Shown here one piece after another: positions 14,300 through 23,635 of a stretch of 64,000 nucleotides of DNA. The notes beneath the pieces were generated by a model that saw only the letters and a program-made list of their open reading frames with translations, was not told the origin of the DNA and did not search any database. Within the stretch, counting starts at the first letter, position 1. Each line of letters begins with the position of its first letter. Source of the stretch: Sphingobacterium sp. UBA2700 (GTDB lineage Bacteria; Bacteroidota; Bacteroidia; Sphingobacteriales; Sphingobacteriaceae); NCBI GenBank assembly GCA_002354335.1, contig DELI01000027.1:122482-186481 (forward strand). The letters run 5' to 3'. The translations under genes were made by a program, and so were the position numbers.

Positions 14300-16207
14300 A
14301 TGAAATCATATTTACTTTTCATCCCACTATTCGTATTATTTTTTTCCTGTAAAAAAGAAACTATTTCGGATCAGTCTGCTGCCGGGACAAAGGTGTCATT
14401 CACTGTGGAGGGCGAGACAGAATTGGAAGGTGCAGAAGCTGAGAGCCCGGTTAGTGTTTCAAACACAGGCATGCTAAAATCTAATAGTCAATCCCTTTTT
14501 CAATCGAAAGATACCTTGATTCGAGGAGATGAGTTTGACAGCTACATTTTAACCGAAGAATTCGGTGGAAACTCGACGAAAAATATCAAAGTAAAAGAGT
14601 CGAAATCATCCATTGAAAAATATGCGGTAGCCCCGGTATATCCCGATTCTTACATCCCTGCCGGGTTCCCAACAGGGAGACAGCTTACAGCAGGGGTAAC
14701 CTTCAGAGTATTGGTTTACGATAGTAATGGTCAATTCGTTGAATCTGTCGATGGGGTTGCCGGTAGTAGCACTCTCCCAGTGGCGTCTAATCTACAGCAA
14801 GGAAAAACGTATAGTTGGTATGCTTATTCCTATTACGCAACAGATCCGCTACCAGCGCTTTCTCAGGCTAGTCTAGCGAATCCGCAGTTCAACGTAGAGA
14901 ATGAAGACTTTTTGTATGCTTCTGGAACCTTTACAACAGCAACTTCAACAACTCAAACAACCAATACGGACGTTAAGATTACATTTAAGCATGCCATGGC
15001 TATGGTGGGTTTTTCAGTAAACTTATCAAGTTTTAATGGTAAAGTAAATCACGCCGCTTATCTTGGAAATGCTACACCACGCCCCTATATTCGCGTTGCG
15101 GCAAATACGCTTAAAAAAGGAGTCTTTAATTTGAAAAATGGAGCGTTTTCGCAAAAGGAGTTAATAGCGACATCCGTTAATGCTGTAGCACGCAACAATT
15201 ACGCGTTTACACCATCATATCCGAATACCTCGTATCAAGGCTTCTTTTTCACCGTTCCTGATGGCGATTTGGACTATATCAGTAATTTTAATACCAGCAT
15301 AGAAACCTGGACAATTTTAGACCGGCCATCGGCTCCTAAAGTGTTCAATAAAACCTATACGCATAAGGTAAGATCGGGACGCGGAAAATACACCAGCATT
15401 TCAATTTATGCGCTCGATAATGGTATAGCAGTACCTTCTTCCAATGGAAATACGAATTGGTCAAGAGGAGATGTTTATTACGATGATTCACAGGGCTTCG
15501 CCGGCAACGAAGGTCTAACTAGATTCCAACATAGAAACCATGAGGCATCTATGACCTATCAAAGCACGTTCTTGCCTTATGGTGTTACTTCTCCTGTTGC
15601 ATCTTATGGAGAATCAGTCGCAAAATATGGTAGCACCTATTATAGGTTTAATAATCTTTATCCGCTTAAGGGAGTGATAGAGAATTATTCAGGGAATCCA
15701 TGCCAAAGCTTATCACCGGGCGGCAGCGTCTTGAACGACAAGTGGCGTTATCCAACAGTCGCGCAGGGTAGAGCGCTAGCACAATATATCAACGATTATG
15801 CCAGCACTGGACGCATAAGCCATACATTTAATGAAGCAACAAAATCGATCGTGCTTACCGTGAACACGAACGGCCAATCGTCACCAGACCAATGGTCGGA
15901 GCGTCTTTCTTTTGAAATGAAAGGCTACGCAGCTTATAATTCCACAACTAACACCCATAGCATTGCTCAACCTACTGTAACTTCAACAGCTCAATCCGGC
16001 TCAGTCTATATTTGGTTATCTCCGGTGTCGGGCGTTACTGGACATAGGGCATACCTCGAATTGAAAGTTAATTCTGCAGCGAGTCCTAAGTTTAGCGCAA
16101 AAATTTATCGTAATGATATCTCATCACCTTCAGGAATAGATTATCCAATTCCAAGTACATTTACAACAGATGACGGTTTAATTGTGCGATGCGTAAGAAA
16201 TTACTAG
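14300..16207 (+). CDS. fimbrillin-family surface lipoprotein
   Basis: A 635-residue protein with a lipoprotein signal (hydrophobic run ending FFSC, Cys17, followed by KKE). It is thus exported and lipid-anchored. The body resembles the fimbrillin (Mfa-like/FimA) family of Bacteroidota: a Ser/Thr-rich beta-sandwich, the segment VTFRVLVYDSNGQFVESVDG near residue 130, a TYSWYAYSYYATD strand, and TDVKITFKHAMAMVGFSVNLS, the last being characteristic of these proteins. Members form or cap surface fimbriae or act as surface adhesins. At 635 residues it is longer than typical FimA shafts, with an extra C-terminal domain (about 400-635). A terminator follows at 16274. Confidence 0.75.
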   Translation: MKSYLLFIPLFVLFFSCKKETISDQSAAGTKVSFTVEGETELEGAEAESPVSVSNTGMLKSNSQSLFQSKDTLIRGDEFDSYILTEEFGGNSTKNIKVKESKSSIEKYAVAPVYPDSYIPAGFPTGRQLTAGVTFRVLVYDSNGQFVESVDGVAGSSTLPVASNLQQGKTYSWYAYSYYATDPLPALSQASLANPQFNVENEDFLYASGTFTTATSTTQTTNTDVKITFKHAMAMVGFSVNLSSFNGKVNHAAYLGNATPRPYIRVAANTLKKGVFNLKNGAFSQKELIATSVNAVARNNYAFTPSYPNTSYQGFFFTVPDGDLDYISNFNTSIETWTILDRPSAPKVFNKTYTHKVRSGRGKYTSISIYALDNGIAVPSSNGNTNWSRGDVYYDDSQGFAGNEGLTRFQHRNHEASMTYQSTFLPYGVTSPVASYGESVAKYGSTYYRFNNLYPLKGVIENYSGNPCQSLSPGGSVLNDKWRYPTVAQGRALAQYINDYASTGRISHTFNEATKSIVLTVNTNGQSSPDQWSERLSFEMKGYAAYNSTTNTHSIAQPTVTSTAQSGSVYIWLSPVSGVTGHRAYLELKVNSAASPKFSAKIYRNDISSPSGIDYPIPSTFTTDDGLIVRCVRNY

Positions 16208-16273
16208 TCTAAATCGATATTCATAATAACGTTGTTCATGGTCGCGAGAAAAATCATGTGCGAAAAGAGTAAG

Positions 16274-16298
16274 AAGCTACCCGATTGGGTAGCTTTTT
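16274..16298 (+). terminator. terminator after fimbrillin-like gene
   Basis: A perfect 9-bp stem (16274-16282 with 16287-16295), a GATT loop and a T run, 66 bases past the stop at 16207. Confidence 0.85.
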
Positions 16299-16418
16299 AT
16301 GCTTATTAACTATTTGGTATTCTTATTGTTGCAAGGAAATGGTTTGCGTAATTTTAATCTGCTCTTTAGAACATGAACGTAGCATGATGAAGACTTCGGC
16401 GAGTCACAACTCATTTAC

Positions 16419-16502
16419 TCCCCTTTTACAACCCTTTCATACCCAATTGAGAGCGGTTCTGATTGGGTTATACATTGGGTTTGAAAGGGCTTTGAAAGGG
16501 GA
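16419..16502. repeat. 84-bp imperfect palindrome (REP-like)
   Basis: The 29-base arm 16419-16447 is an inverted copy of 16474-16502 with about four mismatches. Each arm contains the run CCCTTTCA flanked by other CCCTTT/CCCAAT units, and an inner ACCCAAT/ATTGGGT hairpin (16441-16447 with 16461-16467) can form as well. It lies in a non-coding gap between a terminator and the gene at 16596. The form is that of extragenic palindromic elements that recur in a genome. The 85-residue frame across it is not convincing. Confidence 0.6.
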
Positions 16503-16595
16503 TTATACTATTGAAGTCTGCTCGAAAAATTATTTTAGTTAAAAAGTGTTAAGACGGGTTGACGTATTTAATCCTATAGTATATTTGGCGTCGAT

Positions 16596-17003
16596 ATGAG
16601 AGCGATAATCACACTTATTCTTTTCTTTTTCTTTCTCCTGATCCGGAGTGGAAATAGTCATGAGGTAATGAGCGACTCCTATCGTCCTGCAACCAGTTTC
16701 ATGCAACATCATGATGCGCAGGATTTGAAAGTAAAATCACAAACTTCCACGCAGCAGCAGATTAGTTCTTCGAAATCCAACACACATCAGGGCTCTGATG
16801 AACATCATGTTTTGGGCGATGAGAATGAAGACAGCTATAGTCTTACCGATCTTCAGTTGCAGATGGCGATGTTTGCCAGCTTAGTTTGTTTTACTTTTAT
16901 TGTTTTTCAGTTCGGCCGTAAACCCGATGTCTTACCTCGGACATCGTTCAGTCTGAACTATAATACCCCCCTATATCTTACCAAGCGTAGCTTATTGATT
17001 TAA
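16596..17003 (+). CDS. membrane protein with His/Ser-rich periplasmic segment
   Basis: A 135-residue protein. A hydrophobic N-terminal segment (residues 3-17) acts as a signal peptide or anchor. A polar middle (about 20-80) is rich in His, Gln and Ser (MQHHDAQ, HQGSDEHHV). A second membrane helix lies at about 88-107 (MAMFASLVCFTFIVFQF). It precedes the RND efflux operon by 172 bases. The His clusters could bind metal ions. I recognise no family. Confidence 0.5.
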   Translation: MRAIITLILFFFFLLIRSGNSHEVMSDSYRPATSFMQHHDAQDLKVKSQTSTQQQISSSKSNTHQGSDEHHVLGDENEDSYSLTDLQLQMAMFASLVCFTFIVFQFGRKPDVLPRTSFSLNYNTPLYLTKRSLLI

Positions 17004-17174
17004 GCTCGACGATTTCCGTTTTTCTGCAATTTCTTCTGCCGGAATGGGAATGGTATGCTTTAAAATACCCTCATTTATTTGGATAAGCTAATTTCAGGAC
17101 GGAAATCAACCCTATATGAAAGCAATTCTGCTTTCTAAAATCAAAATTAGTTTACCCCCTATATTGTTTTTAAA

Positions 17175-18257
17175 ATGAAGAGAGTATTGATGCTCATGGG
17201 CTTGGCGGCAACGTTAGGTCAAGTCGCTTGTTCCCACAAGAAAGAGGAACACAAAGATGAAGAGAAGTTTACCGTGACTTCTGCTATGATGATGGACACT
17301 TGCTTTACCAAGGAGTATGTGTCGCAGATTAAATCTGTGCGGAACATTGAAATTCGCGCGCTAGAAAAAGGTTATCTGGAACAGATTTATGTGGATGAAG
17401 GGCAGTCGGTTCGCAAAGGGCAATTGTTGTTCCGTATTATGCCTAGAATGTATGAAGCGGAATACAAAAAGGCGATGGCTGAAGTAGATTTGGCCTCTAT
17501 TGAGATGGAAAACACAAGGAATTTGGCCGAAAAGAATGTTGTCTCGCCAAATGAGTTAGCCATGTCTAAAGCGAAATTAGAGAAAGCGAAGGCTGAGTCG
17601 GCGATTGCTAAACTTCACCTTTCCTTTACGGAAGTACGCGCGCCGTTCGATGGTACAATCGACCGTATACCATTGAAATTAGGAAGCCTGGTGGATGAGG
17701 GCGAGTTGCTCACCAGTCTTTCCGACAACAGCCAGATGTTTGCTTATTTCAATGTTTCCGAACCGGAGTACCTCGATTATCAGCAGCATGTAGCCGACCG
17801 CGGCGATCGCCATGTTTCTTTGCTGTTAGCAAATAATCAGCCTTTAGATGCAAAAGGTGTTGTCGAAACTATTGAAGGTGAGTTCGATAGCGAGACCGGG
17901 AATATTGCTTTCCGTGCGCGATTCCCCAATCCGAATAAGTTGTTGCGGAACGGCGAAACAGGAAAAGTGCAGATGACGGTGCCTATGAAGAATGCGATGA
18001 TCATTCCTCAGAAGGCGACCTATGAATTGCAGGACAAGAAGTATGTGTATTTGGTGGATAAACAGGGCAAAGTCATGTCCAAGCAAATCAAGATTGGTTC
18101 GAGTCTGCAAGATTTATATGTGGTTAGCGCTGGGCTTTCTGCCAATGATCAGTTTCTCTTAGAAGGCATTCAGAAAGTGAATGATGACGATCAGATTAAA
18201 TTCTCAGTTGTTCGTCCGCATGATGCGATTTCGAATTTGAAGTTAAAAACCGAATAA
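17175..18257 (+). CDS. RND efflux periplasmic adaptor (AcrA/MexA family)
   Basis: A 360-residue membrane-fusion protein. It starts with a lipoprotein signal (GQVACSHKKE, Cys19). The lipoyl half-motif RALEKGYLEQIYVDEGQSVR and its partner LSFTEVRAPFDGTIDRI flank a helical hairpin (about 95-140). The beta-barrel and membrane-proximal domains follow. It would link the inner-membrane pump encoded next (22-base gap) to the outer-membrane channel encoded third, forming a proton-driven exporter of drugs or toxic compounds. Length is typical. The substrate cannot be told from sequence. Confidence 0.93.
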   Translation: MKRVLMLMGLAATLGQVACSHKKEEHKDEEKFTVTSAMMMDTCFTKEYVSQIKSVRNIEIRALEKGYLEQIYVDEGQSVRKGQLLFRIMPRMYEAEYKKAMAEVDLASIEMENTRNLAEKNVVSPNELAMSKAKLEKAKAESAIAKLHLSFTEVRAPFDGTIDRIPLKLGSLVDEGELLTSLSDNSQMFAYFNVSEPEYLDYQQHVADRGDRHVSLLLANNQPLDAKGVVETIEGEFDSETGNIAFRARFPNPNKLLRNGETGKVQMTVPMKNAMIIPQKATYELQDKKYVYLVDKQGKVMSKQIKIGSSLQDLYVVSAGLSANDQFLLEGIQKVNDDDQIKFSVVRPHDAISNLKLKTE

Positions 18258-18279
18258 TCCATCGTAATACGAAGACAGT

Positions 18280-21200
18280 ATGTTTACTAGATTTATAAAT
18301 AGACCGGTATTATCGATCGTTATATCGCTTATTATCGTGTTCTTAGGGGTGCTTGCGATGACCCAACTTCCGGTTACTCAATTTCCTTCAATTTCTCCAC
18401 CGAAGGTGACTATTACCGCGGAATATCCTGGAGCGAATGGCGAATTGATGATCAAATCGGTTATCATTCCTTTGGAACGCGCGATCAACGGGGTGCCGGG
18501 GATGAAATACATGACCTCGGATGCCGGAAATGACGGGGAGGCCAGTATTCAGGTGGTCTTTAACTTGGGGACGGATCCGAATCAGGCATCGTTAAATGTG
18601 CAGAATAGGGTGGCCTCGGTCGTGAATAAGCTTCCGCCAATCGTTGTTCGTGAGGGGGTGAAGATTACGCGTGAGGAGTCGAACATGTTGATGTATATTA
18701 ACTTATATTCTGAAGAGGAGAGCCTAGGCGGCAATTTTATGTATAACTACGCCGATATCAATATCATGTCGGAGTTGAAGCGTGTGAATGGGGTCGGTGT
18801 GGCTGACATCTTGGGTAACCGGGAATATGCGATGCGTATTTGGTTAAAGCCCGACCGGATGACCGCCTATAAGATTTCTGCAGAGGAAGTCATGAAGGCG
18901 CTAGAAGAGCAAAGTTTAGAAGCTTCGCCGGGTCGTGCGGGGGAGTCCTCAGGTATCAAATCGCAATCCTTTGAATATGTATTGAAATATTCCGGACGCT
19001 TCACGACGGAGGCGGAATACGGGAATATTGTTTTACGAGCGAGTCCGAACGGCGAATTGTTGCGTTTGAAAGATGTTGCCGATGTGCATTTTGGTTCAGC
19101 TATGTACGATATCTACTCGACCTTAGATGGTAAGCCTTCCGCGGCGATTGTATTAAAACAATCTTACGGTAGTAATGCTTCGCAGGTTATCAAAGACGTA
19201 AAAGCAAAAATGGAAGAGCTGAAAGGTTCCTTTCCAAAAGGATTGAAATATGAAATTTCTTACGACGTATCTAAATTTTTGGATGCCTCAATCGAGAAAG
19301 TGATCCACACCTTAGTTGAAGCATTTATATTGGTTGCCATCGTAGTATTCCTTTTCTTGGGAGATTGGCGATCGACATTGATTCCAGCGATGGCCGTCCC
19401 GGTTTCCTTAGTGGGATCGTTTATGTTTATGCAGTTCTTTGGCATTACCATCAACCTGATTACCCTGTTTGCATTGGTGCTTGCCATCGGGGTAGTGGTT
19501 GATGATGCCATCGTCGTCATCGAGGCCGTCCATAAAAAGATGGAGGAGGATCATATTTCAGCGTATAAGGCGACGAAACGGGCAATGGGCGAAATCGCTG
19601 GGGCTATCATTGCAATTACATTTTTGATGGCAGCGGTATTTATTCCTGTCGCTTTTATGTCCGGACCTGTCGGCATTTTCTATCGTCAGTTCTCTATTAC
19701 GATGGCGACATCGATTATACTTTCCGGTATCGTCGCATTGACATTAACGCCAGCCCTTTGTGCAATCTTATTGAAGAATAATCATGGGAAACCGAAGAAG
19801 AAATCCGTCGTTGACAAGTTCTTAGACTCTTTCAATCGTGGGTTTGATAAGATGTCGAACCGCTATATCGCGATCCTTCAAAAGATTGTGAACAAGCGTG
19901 CGCTGACCTTTATGATATTGACAGGTTTTTGTATTGGAGTTTATTTCTTGAATAACAGTGTTCCTTCAGGTTTTATTCCTAATGAGGATCAGGGGATGAT
20001 CTATGCCATTATCCAAACCCCTCCGGGTTCGACTTTGGAGCGCACAAATGCGGTTGCAAGAAGATTGCAGGAAGAGTCAGAGCATATAGACGGTGTGTCT
20101 TCAGTTTCTTCCCTAGCAGGCTATGAGATTCTCACAGAGGGTACAGGCGCGAATACGGGTACCTGTTTGATCAATTTGAAGGATTGGAACGAGCGTAAGG
20201 AATCGGCGACCGAGATTATCGAACAGTTGGAAGAAGTAGCGAAGGAAATTCCGGGCGCTACGATTGAGTTCTTTGGTCCACCGGCAGTTCCGGGCTATGG
20301 TGCTGCCGGAGGTTTTGAATTGCGCCTATTGGACAAGAATGGTTCAAACGATTTCAAAAGGATGGAAGAGGTGAGCAAAGATTTCGTCAAAGAATTGAGC
20401 AAACGCCCTGAATTGGCGTCGGTATTTACATTCTACAGTGCTTCCTTCCCGCAATATATGCTACGAATCGATAATGATATTGCGCAGCAAAAAGGAGTCT
20501 CTATCGACAATGCAATGAATACGCTTTCGACTTTGGTCGGTAGTAACTACGAAACCAACTTCATCAAATACGACCGACAGTATAAGGTTATGGTGCAGGC
20601 GCTGCCGCAATACCGGGCATTACCGGAGGATATTTTGAAGCTGTATGTGAAGAATGATCAGGGTGAAATGGTTCCGTTTTCTGCTTTCATGCATATGGAG
20701 CGCGTTTATGGTCTATCAGAGATTACGCGCCATAATATGTATATGGCTTCGGAGATTTCGGGTTCGCCGGCACAAGGTTATAGTAGCGGCCAGGCGATCC
20801 AGGTGATCAATGAAGTGGCGGCTAAATCGCTTCCGAAGGGTTATGGTATTGATTGGGCTGGTATATCGAAGGATGAGGTATCTCGAGGAAATGAAGCCAT
20901 CTATATTTTCTTGATCTGTTTGGGTTTCGTGTACCTGATTCTGGCCGCACAATATGAGAGTTTTATCTTGCCGTTTTCGGTCATCCTATCCTTGCCTGTA
21001 GGGATATTCGGGGCCTATCTACTGTTGCAGCTATTGGGCTTGGAGAACAACATCTATGCGCAGGTGGCGCTGGTGATGTTGATTGGTCTACTGGGTAAGA
21101 ATGCGGTATTGATTGTTGAATTTGCGGCGCAGAAGCATGCCGAGGGGATGACGGTTTTAGAATCGGCAATGGAAGGGGCAAGAGTTCGTTTTCGACCAAT

Positions 21201-21444
21201 TTTGATGACATCCTTTGCCTTCATCGCGGGTCTAATACCCTTGGTGATGGCGACTGGTCCTGGGGCTATCGGTAACCGTACAATTGGTACGGCTGCTGCG
21301 GGCGGTATGCTATTCGGGACCGTATTTGGCGTGCTGATTATTCCGGGCTTGTATTTCATCTTTGGAACCATCGCATTTAAAAGAAAGCTAATCAAACAGG
21401 AAGAAGAAGGACCATTAACAGAAGAGATTTATGACAACAAATAA
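18280..21444 (+). CDS. RND multidrug efflux permease (HAE-1, AcrB/MexB family)
   Basis: A 1054-residue inner-membrane transporter with the full RND layout: TM1 at the start (RPVLSIVISLIIVFLGVLAM), two large periplasmic loops (about 40-330 and 560-870), and the conserved proton-relay Asp pair in TM4 (AIGVVVDDAIVVIEAVHKK). The second half repeats the pattern, with the TM segments YLILAAQYESFILPFSVILS and ALVMLIGLLGKNAVLIVEFA. The hydrophobe/amphiphile efflux-1 signature is complete, so it is likely a drug pump and not a metal pump (metal-type CusA signatures are absent). It is co-transcribed with adaptor and channel genes and overlaps the latter by 14 bases. Confidence 0.95.
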   Translation: MFTRFINRPVLSIVISLIIVFLGVLAMTQLPVTQFPSISPPKVTITAEYPGANGELMIKSVIIPLERAINGVPGMKYMTSDAGNDGEASIQVVFNLGTDPNQASLNVQNRVASVVNKLPPIVVREGVKITREESNMLMYINLYSEEESLGGNFMYNYADINIMSELKRVNGVGVADILGNREYAMRIWLKPDRMTAYKISAEEVMKALEEQSLEASPGRAGESSGIKSQSFEYVLKYSGRFTTEAEYGNIVLRASPNGELLRLKDVADVHFGSAMYDIYSTLDGKPSAAIVLKQSYGSNASQVIKDVKAKMEELKGSFPKGLKYEISYDVSKFLDASIEKVIHTLVEAFILVAIVVFLFLGDWRSTLIPAMAVPVSLVGSFMFMQFFGITINLITLFALVLAIGVVVDDAIVVIEAVHKKMEEDHISAYKATKRAMGEIAGAIIAITFLMAAVFIPVAFMSGPVGIFYRQFSITMATSIILSGIVALTLTPALCAILLKNNHGKPKKKSVVDKFLDSFNRGFDKMSNRYIAILQKIVNKRALTFMILTGFCIGVYFLNNSVPSGFIPNEDQGMIYAIIQTPPGSTLERTNAVARRLQEESEHIDGVSSVSSLAGYEILTEGTGANTGTCLINLKDWNERKESATEIIEQLEEVAKEIPGATIEFFGPPAVPGYGAAGGFELRLLDKNGSNDFKRMEEVSKDFVKELSKRPELASVFTFYSASFPQYMLRIDNDIAQQKGVSIDNAMNTLSTLVGSNYETNFIKYDRQYKVMVQALPQYRALPEDILKLYVKNDQGEMVPFSAFMHMERVYGLSEITRHNMYMASEISGSPAQGYSSGQAIQVINEVAAKSLPKGYGIDWAGISKDEVSRGNEAIYIFLICLGFVYLILAAQYESFILPFSVILSLPVGIFGAYLLLQLLGLENNIYAQVALVMLIGLLGKNAVLIVEFAAQKHAEGMTVLESAMEGARVRFRPILMTSFAFIAGLIPLVMATGPGAIGNRTIGTAAAGGMLFGTVFGVLIIPGLYFIFGTIAFKRKLIKQEEEGPLTEEIYDNK

Positions 21445-22888
21445 CTATTCCTGGAAAGGCTGGGCAGCGATTGCTGCCTGTGCGCTGTTGCTGGGTTCTT
21501 GTAAAGTACCGCAGGCGACCAAGGCAAAGGAAAACAAATATACACCTAATTCATATGCAGGTGCTGCGGAGACGCTGCAGGCCGACAGTACGAATATTGG
21601 GAACCTAAGTTGGAAAACATTTTTCAACGACCCGCAGCTGGCATCATTGATAGATACGGCACTAAAAAATAATCAGGAATTACGCATCACGCTGCAAGAG
21701 CTGGAGATTGCGAAGAACGATATTCTATTGCGCAAAGGTGCCTTAAAGCCAAAAGTCGATATCCGTGCGGGCGGTGGTATTGAAAAGGTAGGGCGCTATA
21801 CCTCACAGGGAGCGGGCGACGCTAGCACCGAAATCAGGCCAGGTCATGAAATGCCCGATCCGTTAGGCGATTTAACGCTAGGCGCATATGCGAATTGGGA
21901 AATCGACGTCTGGAAGAAGTTGAAGGATGCGGAGCAAGCAGCCGTAAATCGCTATTTAGCGTCGGTCGAAGGGAAAAATTTTGTGCTGAGCAGTTTGATC
22001 GCCGAGGTTGCCAACTCTTATTTTGAGCTTTTGGCATTAGATAATCAATTGGAAATCATTCGTCAAAATATAAAGCTTCAGGAAAATGCGTTGGAGGTTG
22101 TAAAAATTCAGAAAGAATCAGCACGCGTAACGGAGTTGGCGGTTCAGAAATTTACAGCGGAGGTCGCGAAGACCAAGGGGATGGAGTTTTCGACTTTACA
22201 GCAGATTAAAGAAACGGAGAATAGAATCAATTTTCTGTTGGGTCGATATCCACAGTCAATTGAAAGAGATCAGAACAGTTTTGTGAATTTAGTGCCTGCA
22301 GCGGTTAAGACGGGTTTTCCCAGCCAGCTGTTGGGAAATCGTCCCGACATTATGCAGGCGGAACATGAGCTTGCTGCAGCGAAGCTCGATGTGCAAGTGG
22401 CTCGCAAGGAGTTCTATCCTTCCATTGGTTTATCGGCGGGTGTGGGACTGCAGGCTTTTAAGCCATCATTCTTATTTAAGCTGCCGGAATCTTTATTGTA
22501 CAATTTAGCCGGCGAATTGGCGGCGCCATTGATCAATAAGAATGCAATAACAGCAGAATTCAACTCGGCAAATGCCCGACAGATTCAAGCCATCTATAAT
22601 TACGAGCGGACGATTCTGAATGCTTATACGGAAGTTTCAACCCAGCTTTCGAATATTGATAATTTGGAGAAAGGCTTTGCATATAAAAGCCAGGAAGTTG
22701 CCGCATTAAATAAATCCATTGAAGTGTCGAACGACTTGTTTAAGTCGGCACGAGCGGACTATTTAGAAGTGTTGACAACGCAACGCGAAGTATTGGAGGC
22801 AAAATTAGAGCTGTTGGAAACTAAAAAGCAACAGTTAAGCGCCGTCGTAAATGTGTACAAAGCATTGGGAGGCGGATGGAAACCATAG
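21431..22888 (+). CDS. outer-membrane efflux channel (TolC/OprM family, lipoprotein)
   Basis: A 485-residue OMF protein. It has a lipoprotein signal (LLLGSC, Cys19 region), then an N-terminal polar stretch and two tandem helical repeats typical of NodT-type channels: SLIDTALKNNQELRITLQEL in the first and GNRPDIMQAEHELAAAKLDV at the start of the second. The latter RPD(I/V)xxAE motif is the family signature. It forms the outer-membrane exit duct for the RND pump. The gene begins within the last codons of the permease gene (14-base overlap), so the three proteins are made as one operon. Confidence 0.93.
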   Translation: MTTNNYSWKGWAAIAACALLLGSCKVPQATKAKENKYTPNSYAGAAETLQADSTNIGNLSWKTFFNDPQLASLIDTALKNNQELRITLQELEIAKNDILLRKGALKPKVDIRAGGGIEKVGRYTSQGAGDASTEIRPGHEMPDPLGDLTLGAYANWEIDVWKKLKDAEQAAVNRYLASVEGKNFVLSSLIAEVANSYFELLALDNQLEIIRQNIKLQENALEVVKIQKESARVTELAVQKFTAEVAKTKGMEFSTLQQIKETENRINFLLGRYPQSIERDQNSFVNLVPAAVKTGFPSQLLGNRPDIMQAEHELAAAKLDVQVARKEFYPSIGLSAGVGLQAFKPSFLFKLPESLLYNLAGELAAPLINKNAITAEFNSANARQIQAIYNYERTILNAYTEVSTQLSNIDNLEKGFAYKSQEVAALNKSIEVSNDLFKSARADYLEVLTTQREVLEAKLELLETKKQQLSAVVNVYKALGGGWKP

Positions 22889-23085
22889 TTCATTATTTTT
22901 ATTCAATATAGGGTTAGTACAGAGGGGCAGACGTGAGTTTGCTCCTTTGTCATTCTACAGCAGGGTTGACGATACGATGCGATTATCGTTGAAAATTTAT
23001 TCGAGTGATTGAGCATATTTTCATTGAAAACCTATATTTTTAATAGCACAAAAACTGAAGGCGAATTTCTTAAAATTCTATACTT

Positions 23086-23634
23086 ATGAATTTATTTATG
23101 TTAGTACTTGGCGGTAAGCCGGAAGGTCGATTTACGGAGCAGCACGATGTCTTTTTTGGTATTGCCGATAAGCTGAAAGACCTGGTGCCTTCGATGCATA
23201 ATTTTTGGCCAGCGTTGGAGGGAAGAATGCATATAGATTCCTGGCGTAAGGTAACAAGAGTTGGAAATTATGAGGTTCGCATAGTGGATAAGTCTGCGTT
23301 TAAGGCGACAAATGATTTGAAGTTATTCTTTGTTAATCTGGGGGGTTATAAGCCCAACGACATGGAAGAATATCATTACAAAACCCTGGTAGTAGCGAAT
23401 GATTTGGCTGAGGCTAGCAAAATTGCAAAGGAGTCTATTTTCTACAAGCATCATGAATCCTCGCATATTGATGATAAATATGGTATCGATGTAGATGACA
23501 TTTATCAGATAGAGGATATGTTGCCGGCTGAATTTAAACAACAATATCAGCTGCAGTTTGAGATTGCAGAAGATGCAGAGGAGGATAGGCTGGAAGTTGG
23601 GTATTTGAAGATCAGCAAGTTGCTGGCTAGCTAA
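23086..23634 (+). CDS. DUF1543 domain protein
   Basis: A 182-residue soluble protein. The start LFMLVLGGKPEGRFTEQHD matches DUF1543, a family of two related alpha-beta repeats found across Bacteroidota and Proteobacteria; the second repeat begins near DLKLFFVNLGGYKPN and is followed by the same EYHYKTLVVA pattern. No catalytic residues are evident and the role is unknown. It ends one base before the convergent gene on the other strand. Confidence 0.8.
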   Translation: MNLFMLVLGGKPEGRFTEQHDVFFGIADKLKDLVPSMHNFWPALEGRMHIDSWRKVTRVGNYEVRIVDKSAFKATNDLKLFFVNLGGYKPNDMEEYHYKTLVVANDLAEASKIAKESIFYKHHESSHIDDKYGIDVDDIYQIEDMLPAEFKQQYQLQFEIAEDAEEDRLEVGYLKISKLLAS

Positions 23635-23635
23635 A

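Noticed and set aside
16285-16542. 85-residue frame in the gap after the fimbrillin-like gene
   Set aside because: It overlaps a strong terminator and a long palindrome, and has Cys/Ser/Phe-rich non-protein-like composition.
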